A DNA stretch of 43,349 bases from an uncultured Dorea sp. Its GTDB lineage: Bacteria; Bacillota; Clostridia; Lachnospirales; Lachnospiraceae. The stretch is taken from positions 1-43,349 of the forward strand of contig CANDQP010000013.1 in assembly GCA_947388185.1 (NCBI GenBank), written 5' to 3'. Positions 19,324 through 29,025 of the stretch are shown piece by piece (the stretch's first letter is position 1; every line of letters starts with the position of its first letter). The notes below the pieces were generated by a model. It was given only the letters and a program-made list of their open reading frames with translations. It made no database searches and had not been told where the DNA came from. A program made the position numbers and the translations under genes.

Positions 19324-20073
19324 CTACCCACAGCCGTAGATCCGCCGCAGCTCATCCGTATAGCTTCCGTCCTTCTCATACACGATCAGCGGCGGCTCCG
19401 CCTGCATCCTGGGATTGCCGCCCCGAAGCCCCTCGATCAGCACCATATTAGGCTCTCTGTCCACACGCGGATAGACCATGCGCATCCGCTTAGGCTCGAT
19501 CCGGTATGCCGTCATCTTCGACAAGATCTCCGGCAGCCGGAAAGGCCGGTGCACCATATAGAACCTGCCCCTTGGCGGCAGGAGCCTTGCGCTTTCCTTA
19601 AGAATATCCTCCAGCGTACACAGCGCCTCATGCCTTGCTATATACAGCGCCTCATTCTCATTCTTAAGCCCGTGCTCGCCGATCATATAGGGCGGGTTCA
19701 CCGTGACCACCTGGAAAGAAGCTGGCCCGAAGATCCCCGATGCCTCCCTGATATCTCCTGTTACGATGTCGATCTTCTCCTCCAGGCCGTTATATCTGAC
19801 ACTTCTTCTGGCCATATCTGCGCTCTCTTCCTGTATCTCAAGCCCGGTATAATGAATCCCTTCATTCTTCGCCTCCAGAAGAATCGGCAGGATCCCCGTT
19901 CCCGTCCCAAGATCCAGCGCTCTCTCATTCTTCTTTACATTTGCATAAGATGAGAGTAGAACCGCATCCATGCCAAAACAAAAACGCCCTGGACTCTGTA
20001 TGATCTCATATCCTTTGATCTGCAGATCGTCCAGGCGTTCTCCTTCTCTCACTAATTCCCGCTTATTCATCAT
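19324..20073 (-). CDS. tRNA1(Val) (adenine(37)-N6)-methyltransferase-like
   Basis: 'ALDLGTGTGILPILLEAK', 'VVTVNPPYM' (NPPY); operon position as YabB. Confidence 0.88.
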   Translation of the reverse strand: MMNKRELVREGERLDDLQIKGYEIIQSPGRFCFGMDAVLLSSYANVKKNERALDLGTGTGILPILLEAKNEGIHYTGLEIQEESADMARRSVRYNGLEEKIDIVTGDIREASGIFGPASFQVVTVNPPYMIGEHGLKNENEALYIARHEALCTLEDILKESARLLPPRGRFYMVHRPFRLPEILSKMTAYRIEPKRMRMVYPRVDREPNMVLIEGLRGGNPRMQAEPPLIVYEKDGSYTDELRRIYGCG

Positions 20074-20974
20074 CTAATTTTGAAGCCGCATTCTTCTCTT
20101 CCAGCGCCTTAAGTTCCGCCATCTCTTCCCTGGACAGCCTCATATCCTTCTTCTTGCGCCTTGGCTTGAACTTAAGCTCCCTGGCCTTATACTCACGGAT
20201 CTCTTTCTCGTCGTTATCCAGTGTCACAATCACCTTCACAAGCTGCCGCAGCACATTGACAGACTGCACGTCGCCCTTAAGCCCGTCCGGCGTCGTCACA
20301 TGATCGCCGCCTGAAGGCAATCTGCTGTTCAATTCCTCATAAGTCTCTTCCTCGTTGGTCAGGCAGCACATCAGCCTGCCGCACACACCCGAGATCTTGG
20401 ACGGATTCAGAGACAGATTCTGTTCTTTCGCCATCTTGATAGATACGGGAGCGAATTCGGTGAGATACGTGTGACAGCACAGAGGGCGTCCGCAGATCCC
20501 AATCCCTCCGCGGATCTTCGTCTCGTCCCGCACGCCGATCTGTCGAAGCTCAATCCTTGTCCGAAAGACACTCGCCAGATCCTTGACCAGTTCACGGAAG
20601 TCGATCCTCCCGTCCGCCGTGAAATAAAAGAGAACCTTATTATTGTCAAACGTATACTCCGCATCGATCAGCTTCATCTCCAACCCATGCTTGCGAATCT
20701 TCTCCAGGCAGATGTTGAAGGCTTCCTTCTCCTTCTCCCGGTTCTTCTCCTCCTTGCGGATATCATCCTGGGTCGCGATCCTGATCACAGACTTCAGCGG
20801 CTGGGTGATCTTGTCATCCTCCACTTCCTTAAGTCCCAGGACGACCGAGCCGAACTCCACGCCCCTCGCCGTCTCAACGATGACCTTATCGCCGGTCTTG
20901 ACATCATATTTCCCCGGTGAGAAGAAATAGATCTTCCCCGCCGGGCGGAACCTCACTCCAATCACTCTCGTCAT
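20063..20974 (-). CDS. ricT: PSP1-domain protein RicT/YaaT
   Basis: 'VIGVRFRPAGKIYFFSPG', 'TKIRGGIGICGRPLCCHTYL', 'KISGVCGRLMCCLTNEEETY'. Confidence 0.93.
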   Translation of the reverse strand: MTRVIGVRFRPAGKIYFFSPGKYDVKTGDKVIVETARGVEFGSVVLGLKEVEDDKITQPLKSVIRIATQDDIRKEEKNREKEKEAFNICLEKIRKHGLEMKLIDAEYTFDNNKVLFYFTADGRIDFRELVKDLASVFRTRIELRQIGVRDETKIRGGIGICGRPLCCHTYLTEFAPVSIKMAKEQNLSLNPSKISGVCGRLMCCLTNEEETYEELNSRLPSGGDHVTTPDGLKGDVQSVNVLRQLVKVIVTLDNDEKEIREYKARELKFKPRRKKKDMRLSREEMAELKALEEKNAASKLDDE

Positions 20975-20978
20975 ACTA

Positions 20979-21968
20979 TTAATTCTCCTTTATTGTCAGG
21001 AACAACAGCTCCATCGTCAGTTCAAAATTCACATTCGCCTTAAGCCTTGATTTGGCTCTCTCGAAACTGCTCAGAATCAGCTGGATTCCTTCATAAGAGC
21101 TGTTCTTCGCCTGCTCTTTGATATAATTGATCTGATCCTTAAACACAACCGTCTCTATATCCCTCGTCGCTTTATATAATAAGACATCCCGATACCATAC
21201 CATTACAATATCCAGATAATCACTGATCTCTACTTTATATACGGTGATCCTGTTCACCGTCTCGATAATCTCACTTAACTCCATCTCATGGATATTCCGA
21301 AGCATCTGAACCGCTTCCTCGCGGATCTCATTAAAATGCTCCGAGTTCGCCAGCATGATCGCATGCCCCATATTCCCCTGGGCAAATGCTGTACACAGAT
21401 CGGCTTTATAATCCGGCACCTTCAGATTCTCCATCAGATACTTCTTGATCAGCACATCCTTGATATACCGAAGCCGTAACATCACACACCTGGAATTGAT
21501 AGTAGGAAGCAGGATCTCCGCATTCTCCACCAACAGCATGATCACTGCGTACTGCGGCGGTTCCTCGATCGTCTTAAGCAATGCATTCTGCGCCTGGGGC
21601 GTCATCATGTCTGCATGATCGATGATGTAGACCTTATACGGACCCTGGTACGGCTTGATCATAATCGTATTATTGACCTGCCCGCGAATATCATCCACAC
21701 TGATTGAATTCGGCTTCTCATGCATCACCCTGATAATATCCGGATGGTTGCCGCTCTCCGCCTGCCTGCAGGAATGGCAATTGTTGCAAGGATCCGGCCC
21801 TCCCTTTTCACACAGCAGAGTTGCAGCAAACAGATTCGCCAGCAGCTTCTTGCCGGCTCCGCGCTCTCCGTTCAGAATATATGCATGCGATACCTGATCG
21901 TTCTCTACCGCACTCCTGATATAATTAATGATATCTTTGTGGCCTACCACATCCTTAAAGCTTCCCAT
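20979..21968 (-). CDS. holB: DNA polymerase III subunit delta'
   Basis: 'FKDVVGHKDIINYIRSAVENDQVSHAYILNGERGAGK', zinc motif CEKGGPDPCNNCHSC, 'QNALLKTIEEPP'. Confidence 0.95.
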   Translation of the reverse strand: MGSFKDVVGHKDIINYIRSAVENDQVSHAYILNGERGAGKKLLANLFAATLLCEKGGPDPCNNCHSCRQAESGNHPDIIRVMHEKPNSISVDDIRGQVNNTIMIKPYQGPYKVYIIDHADMMTPQAQNALLKTIEEPPQYAVIMLLVENAEILLPTINSRCVMLRLRYIKDVLIKKYLMENLKVPDYKADLCTAFAQGNMGHAIMLANSEHFNEIREEAVQMLRNIHEMELSEIIETVNRITVYKVEISDYLDIVMVWYRDVLLYKATRDIETVVFKDQINYIKEQAKNSSYEGIQLILSSFERAKSRLKANVNFELTMELLFLTIKEN

Positions 21969-22542
21969 TTTGTATTTCCCCTATAATCTCTTCTAAGCAT
22001 CGTGTTCTGTCATAGTTCAAGTATCTCTTGCCAATTCCCGCCTTCGCAAGGTTCTCTTCCGAATAATCAGCCATATCCGCAAGATATCTTCTGCACAGCT
22101 CCGCGTATCCCGGAACTTTGCGCCCCTTCTCCCGTTCGAGGGCGCGTGTAAGCCGCTCTCCGTCTTCTACCTCTATATAGATCGGCCTGACACTGTCCTC
22201 TCCATAATATTCCCGCATCCGATGATAAGACTCAAGCGTACCGATCACCAGATAATCTGCCTCCCGAAGCTCCACCTGCCCGTCGTCAACGGTCGCATAC
22301 CTCCAGATCCCGTGCATGGTGTCATAAGCCCTCTCCTCAATGATCCTGCCCTGTCTCCCGTAAGCATTCAATGTATCCTCCGATACAAAAAAATATTCCA
22401 CTCCGTTCCGCTCTCCGTCCCGGGGCGGCCGGGTCGTATAGAGCGTCATGGTCCGAAGCTCCGGCAGCGCTCTTCTAAGGTCTCTTAACAGTGTATCCTT
22501 CCCGGAAGAGCTCTTACCCATCATATAGTATATCTTACCCAT
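21955..22542 (-). CDS. Guanylate kinase-like nucleotide kinase
   Basis: P-loop 'MGKSSSGKDT', 'LYTTRPPRDGERNGVEYFFVS' GMP kinase signature. Confidence 0.85.
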   Translation of the reverse strand: MGKIYYMMGKSSSGKDTLLRDLRRALPELRTMTLYTTRPPRDGERNGVEYFFVSEDTLNAYGRQGRIIEERAYDTMHGIWRYATVDDGQVELREADYLVIGTLESYHRMREYYGEDSVRPIYIEVEDGERLTRALEREKGRKVPGYAELCRRYLADMADYSEENLAKAGIGKRYLNYDRTRCLEEIIGEIQNGKL

Positions 22543-24010
22543 GCATCAAAACCTCAATACATCCTTCCTGCTTTATGCCTTCCACAGAAAACCCCATCTC
22601 ATAATACCATTGTAACACATCCGCAGCCTCCTGTGATACCCTTTCTCCCGGTACGATCAATGGCTTCCCCGGCGGATACAGGTACGCATACTCTGCCGCC
22701 ACGCGTCCCACGCTGTCCTGCCATGAAAGAACTGCCGTCTGCCAACTCTTCTTCATTTCTTCTATATCAAAACTATTATATACCACATCTGGCCTGGGAA
22801 GGCAAGGAATATCGTATTTTAATCCTGAATTTTGTCTGATACTTTCACCGTCCGCAGCGCCGCACATTCTGCTGCACGGCATCTGGTCCGATAATGCGGC
22901 CGTCCCCGGCATACTGTCAATCTCTTCCAACGCCGTCATAAGCCGTTCCATCCCTTCGTCGGTATCCCCGACAGAAGTCATAGCAAGGACATAGGTCCCC
23001 GCCGCCATCTCCAACTGGAGATGGTATCTTTCCAACAGAATCCTGTACAGTTCTCTGCCCGTAAGCCCTGTATCCCCCGCGGAGACCACAAGCTTCGAAC
23101 GGTCATAACACGCAGTCTCTTCGAGTCTCAGCCGGCGCAGCCCTGCAAGTCTCGTCCGCAGCTTCTCAAGCCGCTCTGTATACGGATCAAATAATTCCTC
23201 TCTCTGGTTCTCAAGGAGATCCACACAGGAATCAATACTTGCCATCAACACATAAGACGGACTGCTGCTCTGCAGCATATGCAGATATCTCCTGACCTTC
23301 TCCCGCCTGACAAGCCCTCCGTTCATATGCAGGAGCGCCGTCTGCGTCAGGGACGGAAGCGTCTTATGCAGACTGTGGATCACAATATCCGCACCTGCCT
23401 GATTGCTATTCTCCGGGAAATAAGGATGAAAACCAAAATGCGCTCCATGGGCTTCATCAACAATGAGTGGAATACCTTTTTCATGGACCGCTTCCGATAT
23501 TGCTTCTACATCAGATACAACGCCGTCATACGTCGGCGACACGATAATGACCGCACGGATTCCGGGAACCCTTCCAAGGGCCCTTCTCACATCCTTTGCA
23601 GAAACTTCTGTATTAAACTGAACCGACGGATTCACTCCCGGCGACAAATACACCGGATTCAACCCGTTCATCTCGATAGCGTGATACACGGACTTGTGGC
23701 AATTTCTTGCCACAAGCACGGTATCGCCTCTATTCGTCACACCGATAACAGCACTTAAGATCCCTACACTGCTTCCGTTGATGAGAAAATGTGTCTCATC
23801 TGCACGATAAACCCTCGCCGCACGGGCCTGAGCTTCCTCAAGAATCCCATCTGCATGATGAAGGTCGTCAAAACCGTCGATCTCCGTAATATCGATCTCA
23901 TACGGCGCCGCCGCCCCCATCATGTTCATCTGCCGCTTGTGCCCCGGCATATGAAATCCATAGTAATCCGAACCGCTGTACTCTATCAATCTGTCATATA
24001 ATGTGCACAT
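22535..24010 (-). CDS. Orn/Lys/Arg decarboxylase-family PLP enzyme
   Basis: 'FHMPGHKRQ', 'VDEAHGAHFGFHPYFPENSNQAGADIVIHSLHKTLPSLTQTALLHM'. Confidence 0.93.
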   Translation of the reverse strand: MCTLYDRLIEYSGSDYYGFHMPGHKRQMNMMGAAAPYEIDITEIDGFDDLHHADGILEEAQARAARVYRADETHFLINGSSVGILSAVIGVTNRGDTVLVARNCHKSVYHAIEMNGLNPVYLSPGVNPSVQFNTEVSAKDVRRALGRVPGIRAVIIVSPTYDGVVSDVEAISEAVHEKGIPLIVDEAHGAHFGFHPYFPENSNQAGADIVIHSLHKTLPSLTQTALLHMNGGLVRREKVRRYLHMLQSSSPSYVLMASIDSCVDLLENQREELFDPYTERLEKLRTRLAGLRRLRLEETACYDRSKLVVSAGDTGLTGRELYRILLERYHLQLEMAAGTYVLAMTSVGDTDEGMERLMTALEEIDSMPGTAALSDQMPCSRMCGAADGESIRQNSGLKYDIPCLPRPDVVYNSFDIEEMKKSWQTAVLSWQDSVGRVAAEYAYLYPPGKPLIVPGERVSQEAADVLQWYYEMGFSVEGIKQEGCIEVLMHG

Positions 24011-25356
24011 TATAATCTCTTCAATAACTCTTCTCTTTCCTTCTCGAATCCAGGCTTGCCAAGAAGTGCGAACATATTCTTCTTATAGCTCTCAACACCC
24101 GGCTGGTTAAATGGATTCACTCCAAGGATATATCCGCTTACGCCGCAGGCAAACTCGAAGAAATAGAACAGCTGGCCAAGGCTGAACTCGTCCTGCTTAG
24201 GGATGTTGACAACCAGATTCGGAACATTGCCGTCCGTGTGTGCAAGCATCGTTCCGTTCATAGCACTCTTGTTGACAAAATCAACATTCTTGCCCGCCAG
24301 GTAATTCAGGCCGTCCAGATCAACCGGCTCTTCCCCGATCACGATCTCTTCTGTGGATTCTTCTACGTTCAGAACCGTCTCATACATAATACGGCTTCCG
24401 TCCTGGATAAACTGACCCATAGAATGAAGATCTGTGGTAAGGTCAACGGATGCCGGGAAGATTCCCTTCTGGTCCTTCCCCTCGCTCTCTCCGTAGAGCT
24501 GCTTCCACCACTCAGATACATAGTGGAGGCTTGGCTCATAGTTGGCAAGGATCTCAACGGCTTTGCCCTTCCTAAGAAGAATGTTGCGGATCGCCGCATA
24601 CATCACCGGATCATTCTCCTCATAAGAATCGTTCAGCGCATGCTCTCTTGCATCTGCAGCGCCTTCCATCAGCTTGTCTATATCTGCACCGCTTACCGCG
24701 ATCGGAAGAAGCCCTACCGCCGTCAATACGGAGAAACGTCCGCCTACGTCATCCGGAACTACGAAGCTCTCATAACCTTCCTCTGTCGCCAGATTCTTAA
24801 GCGCTCCTCTTGCCTTATCTGTCGTCGCATAGATCCTCTTCGCAGCTTCCTCCTTGCCATATCTCTTCTCAAGCATACTCTTGAAGATACGGAACGCGAT
24901 GGCCGGTTCGGTCGTCGTTCCCGACTTGGAGATGATATTTACCGAGAAATCCCTCTCTCCGATCACATCTGTCAGATGCTTCAGATAGGTACTGCTGATA
25001 CTGTTGCCTACGAAATATATCTCAGGAGTCTTGCGGATCTCCTTCGATACCATATTGTAGAAATTATGGCGCAGGAACTCGATCGCCGCCCTTGCACCCA
25101 GGTACGAGCCTCCAATACCGATCACAAGAAGAACCTCTGAATCTCCCTGGATCTTCTTCGCCGCATCCTTGATCCGCGCGAATTCTTCCTTGTCATAATC
25201 TACCGGAAGATCGATCCAGCCAAGGAAATCATTCCCGGCCCCTTCTCTTCCCAGAAGTTCGGCCTTCGCATTCTCTGCGATCTTCTTCATAGATGCGATC
25301 TCATGATCTGAGATAAATGTCTTTGCTTTTGAATAATCAAACGTTACTTTGCTCAT
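24010..25356 (-). CDS. pgi: Glucose-6-phosphate isomerase
   Basis: '[18 protein letters not shown]', '[15 protein letters not shown]', '[23 protein letters not shown]'. Confidence 0.97.
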   Translation of the reverse strand: MSKVTFDYSKAKTFISDHEIASMKKIAENAKAELLGREGAGNDFLGWIDLPVDYDKEEFARIKDAAKKIQGDSEVLLVIGIGGSYLGARAAIEFLRHNFYNMVSKEIRKTPEIYFVGNSISSTYLKHLTDVIGERDFSVNIISKSGTTTEPAIAFRIFKSMLEKRYGKEEAAKRIYATTDKARGALKNLATEEGYESFVVPDDVGGRFSVLTAVGLLPIAVSGADIDKLMEGAADAREHALNDSYEENDPVMYAAIRNILLRKGKAVEILANYEPSLHYVSEWWKQLYGESEGKDQKGIFPASVDLTTDLHSMGQFIQDGSRIMYETVLNVEESTEEIVIGEEPVDLDGLNYLAGKNVDFVNKSAMNGTMLAHTDGNVPNLVVNIPKQDEFSLGQLFYFFEFACGVSGYILGVNPFNQPGVESYKKNMFALLGKPGFEKEREELLKRL

Positions 25357-25451
25357 ATTAGGGCTCCTTCCTTCTATTAAAAGTATAATAGATATTTTAC
25401 CAAATCAGGAAGATTTCGTCAACTGTCCCAAACATCCGGTTTACGCCTGGT

Positions 25452-26624
25452 TTACGCCATAAACTCTTCTAATATCCGCCGGATCACAACATCCCTGTCT
25501 GCCTCCTCCGCCGGGCGTTCCCTTCTTGGCTTCTTCTCCTTCGCCATAGCCGGGCGCTGTGCGGCGCTTCTGACCTGACCGGCATAATCTCCCGAATCCG
25601 ATACGGCCGCTGCCAGCGCCTCCCTGACAGGTTCTCTGACCTTCTCTGGTTTGGGAAGCTCAACGATATTCTCTTCCGGCGCTGACTCTGCGACGCGAAA
25701 AGCACTGGCGACCTCGCCTGCCTCCAACTCTGCGGAATGATATATCTCTGCGCTCTTACCCGTACCTGTCTTCACCGCCCGGTATGTATCCTGCTCTTCC
25801 TCCCGTTCTGCCTCCTCTGCTTTCAGCTCCGCTGCAAGAAATGCACTCACGGCGCTCTGTCCCTTCATTGGTTCACGCTTCCTCGTAGCATAGACCTCTT
25901 CGTCCGGTTCCCGGGTCTTCGCCGCAAAAAGTGGCTCAGCTTCTTCCTGCGTCCTGTTCTCATATATCTTGTCGGCAGTCTCCAGATTCTTTCCCCCATA
26001 TGCCTTGCCCGCATATTCAGAGGTATTCCCCTGGTCATCCGCCGGCATACTGGTAAAATCCGCCGCCGTTCCTTCCTGTGCCAGGATCTTGATCTCCTTC
26101 TGATTCGTCTTCTCATACTTATGGCGACATACATTCTCCAGATAATCCACCATATAATTTCTTACGGCTTCCATCTGATACTTCTCATCCGTCGTCAGGT
26201 GAATCAGGAATACGATCGCGGCAAGCCCGCCTCCGACCGCTCCGGTCTTCCACACCGTGTTGCTCATTCCATTTACGCTGTATTCAATCCACGCCCCCGC
26301 TGCGCCCGCCAGCAGACACAGGCCCGCTGCTGTTTTCTCCATCCGTCTCCAACTGTGAAGCCTCACCCCAAGCACCTTATATTCATACAGATACTTGTCC
26401 ACAAATACTCTCACGTTCTCCACCTTGTCGCTGATCATACTGACATGCTCGAATTTGGCACGTACCAGGCGCATCAGCGGGTGGGTGCTCTTATTCATAT
26501 TTCCCGCTGCCCGAATCAGCCGTTTCAATGCGACATTCGCAATACACTTACTCATAATCCCTACGGCTGCCAGAATTCCCATAAGCACGAATATGATGTG
26601 CCTGTCCAACATTGTCTCTAACAT
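25452..26624 (-). CDS. Membrane protein of unknown function with charged cytoplasmic tail
   Basis: Three predicted TM stretches in first ~170 aa then ~220-aa charged tail; own RBS AAAAGGAGGG upstream. Confidence 0.8.
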   Translation of the reverse strand: MLETMLDRHIIFVLMGILAAVGIMSKCIANVALKRLIRAAGNMNKSTHPLMRLVRAKFEHVSMISDKVENVRVFVDKYLYEYKVLGVRLHSWRRMEKTAAGLCLLAGAAGAWIEYSVNGMSNTVWKTGAVGGGLAAIVFLIHLTTDEKYQMEAVRNYMVDYLENVCRHKYEKTNQKEIKILAQEGTAADFTSMPADDQGNTSEYAGKAYGGKNLETADKIYENRTQEEAEPLFAAKTREPDEEVYATRKREPMKGQSAVSAFLAAELKAEEAEREEEQDTYRAVKTGTGKSAEIYHSAELEAGEVASAFRVAESAPEENIVELPKPEKVREPVREALAAAVSDSGDYAGQVRSAAQRPAMAKEKKPRRERPAEEADRDVVIRRILEEFMA

Positions 26625-26753
26625 AAAAAACCCTCCTTTTGATTAGAATTATAACCGAAATTCAAAAGGAGAGCACAAAAACCGTTCTACAGATTCCGCA
26701 TCCTTCCATGGGATAATCTGTCATTTCCGAAAATATCATGGGAGATCTTTCTT

Positions 26754-27446
26754 CTATATAGCAGGCAGCAATTCCTTCACAAGCCTTACACTGTGGGCAA
26801 TTGCCTGCCGTTCAAAGGCAGGGTAATCCATGGTCGCACTATTGTCAGCTTTGTCCGAAATGGCACGTATTATGACATACGAAACTTTATTCAAGTGCGC
26901 TGCCTGGGCAATCCCCGCTCCTTCCATCTCAACGCAGAGCGGATGGAAATTCTTCACAATATTCTCCTTAACCTCTCTGGACGCGATAAACTGATCGCCG
27001 CTTGCGACCCGTCCTGTAAATGTATGGATATCCGGGTTCGCCTTCTCATTGGCCTCCACCGCCTTCTTCACCAGATCCTCGTCCGCCGCAAAGGACAGAA
27101 CCTCCATCCTTGGAACCTGGCCGATCGGATAGCCAAACTGAGTCGCATCCATATCGTGATGCAGCGCATCCGTAGAGATCACCATATCCCCGATATCGAT
27201 CCTCGCATCCAGTGAACCGGCAATCCCTGTATTGATCAGCACGTCCGCCTGAAATCTATCCACAAGAATCTGTGCACATATCCCCGCGTTCACCTTGCCG
27301 ATCCCGCTTCTCACTACGACTGCCTCTTTGCCGCACAGAATTCCTCTGCAGAAGACCATAGACGCCTGCTCCACCGTCTCTTGAACCTCCATAACCTCCT
27401 TCAATGCTGCAACCTCTTCCTCCATTGCTCCGATAATTCCTATCAT
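26754..27446 (-). CDS. mtnN: 5'-methylthioadenosine/S-adenosylhomocysteine nucleosidase
   Basis: 'MIGIIGAMEEEVAAL', 'NTGIAGSLD', 'VEMEGAGIAQAAHL', 'IRAISDKAD'; start set at internal ATG. Confidence 0.95.
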   Translation of the reverse strand: MIGIIGAMEEEVAALKEVMEVQETVEQASMVFCRGILCGKEAVVVRSGIGKVNAGICAQILVDRFQADVLINTGIAGSLDARIDIGDMVISTDALHHDMDATQFGYPIGQVPRMEVLSFAADEDLVKKAVEANEKANPDIHTFTGRVASGDQFIASREVKENIVKNFHPLCVEMEGAGIAQAAHLNKVSYVIIRAISDKADNSATMDYPAFERQAIAHSVRLVKELLPAI

Positions 27447-27594
27447 GGTTCTAATTTCCTCCTTTCGTACCCTTACCAGATTAGCACATTCTGTAAACAT
27501 AACGCAATATGAAATATTTGAATAGATATAGATTTTAAAATACATTTTTGTTATAATCTCTATGGATAAAATATTTATAAGGAGGCTTATTGAT

Positions 27595-27837
27595 ATGGAT
27601 TTTAGACCATCTGGTGTCTGTTCACAACTGATCAGGGTAGATGTGGACGGAGATATTATTAAGAACGTAGAATTTGTCGGAGGATGTAACGGCAATACCC
27701 AGGGGATCGCCAGCCTTGTCGTTGACATGGACGTGCATGACGCTATCTCCCGCATGGAAGGAATAACCTGCGGAAATAAATCAACATCCTGCCCGGACCA
27801 GCTCGCCAAAGCTCTCAGACAGGCAATTGGAGAGTGA
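27595..27837 (+). CDS. TSCPD domain-containing protein (TIGR03905-like)
   Basis: 'CGNKSTSCPDQLAKAL'; AAGGAGG upstream of ATG at 27595. Confidence 0.88.
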   Translation: MDFRPSGVCSQLIRVDVDGDIIKNVEFVGGCNGNTQGIASLVVDMDVHDAISRMEGITCGNKSTSCPDQLAKALRQAIGE

Positions 27838-27907
27838 TGTCTCCTTCACAGAATACGTCTGCAAAAAGCCTCCGGATCGTCTTATGGCTTTTTGCAGCCA
27901 AGTGAGC

Positions 27908-28984
27908 CTATGGCTTCTCCGGTAACAGACCGACCCAGCTCTTGACCGTTTCGACGGCATAGCCTAAGCCCTGCGCAATCTTTTCTATCTCTATTCCCAA
28001 ATTATAAAAGTTTCTGGCGGCTTCCTGTGCTTTTTTCAGTTCTCCTTTCTTTTCGCCTCTTCTCTCGCCTCTTATCTCGCCCCTTATCTCTCCTCTCATC
28101 TCTCCTCTTATCTCTCCTTTTCTCTCTGCTTCCATTCTCATCTCTCGGATTGCTTGGCACATGTCTACTTTCCCCTCTCTTTCTTCATAGTTCAACTGAG
28201 TATTCGTAATCACCTCTATTACATCTACCGCTCTTCGCTCTACTTCCTTGAACCGTTCCCCATTTTCTCTCAGGATTCTCTCCAGCTCTTCTTTATTCTT
28301 CGAATACTTGATAAATAGCAGTACTTCCCGGAGACTGGACTGCAATTTCCCAATCTCTTCATCCGACATCTGCGCCGGCGCGATCACATGCAGCTTATAA
28401 TCATTCAAACATACCTTCACCTTCGGGTCGGTCACTTCCATCATTTCTAACAGACTCAGCGGTCCTGTCCACTCGTCCGCACCAAAATATATGGTCACCG
28501 TTACAGACGGGATTAATCTGTCGTCATTCCAGAATCCACTTAAGAACTCTTGGGAATCCGGTGTTTTCTTCCCATCTTCTGTACTCTCTTCACCTGATTC
28601 CTGTTTCTGTTCTTTCTTCTTCTGCATCGTTTTTCGATGGGACTTTGCCGCCTCACTCACCTGTCCGGCATACTCCAGTGCATCGTAAAGATTATTCCGG
28701 ACTGCCATTGCATTGTGGATACTCGCTTGGGCTTCCGCTCCATAGATCACATATTCCAGCTTCCCATCTGTCATTACCGCACACAGCTTCTGTACGTCCC
28801 GGAACTTCTGCACCGGTACTGCCGCTCCATCCGCTCCGTATGGAAGCGCAATCTCTTTAGGATCCCGTTCTTCTAACTGTTCTGGTGTGATTATCTGTTG
28901 GCCACCATATATATAATAGTTAAATACGTCCGAGAATATATCTCTGTCCGATATATAATCTTTTGTAATTGTGTCTGCCTTCAA
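27908..28984 (-). CDS. Rpn-family recombination-promoting nuclease/putative transposase, paralog 1
   Basis: 'DRDIFSDVFNYYIYGG', 'YVIYGAEAQASIHNAMAVRNNLYDALEYAGQV', (GEIR/GEMR)n tail; TTG start. Confidence 0.85.
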   Translation of the reverse strand: MKADTITKDYISDRDIFSDVFNYYIYGGQQIITPEQLEERDPKEIALPYGADGAAVPVQKFRDVQKLCAVMTDGKLEYVIYGAEAQASIHNAMAVRNNLYDALEYAGQVSEAAKSHRKTMQKKKEQKQESGEESTEDGKKTPDSQEFLSGFWNDDRLIPSVTVTIYFGADEWTGPLSLLEMMEVTDPKVKVCLNDYKLHVIAPAQMSDEEIGKLQSSLREVLLFIKYSKNKEELERILRENGERFKEVERRAVDVIEVITNTQLNYEEREGKVDMCQAIREMRMEAERKGEIRGEMRGEIRGEIRGERRGEKKGELKKAQEAARNFYNLGIEIEKIAQGLGYAVETVKSWVGLLPEKP

Positions 28985-29025
28985 TTGACTCTCACCGCCT
29001 TTCTGACCTTCCACGTGAAAATCCC

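Noticed and set aside
27447-27809. N-terminal extension of the mtnN ORF to 351 aa
   Set aside because: Runs antisense through the TSCPD gene; the canonical MIGIIGAMEEE start is at 27446.
28060-28140. Short repeats in the Rpn tail as a CRISPR array
   Set aside because: Repeat unit is 12 bp, in-frame and without spacers.
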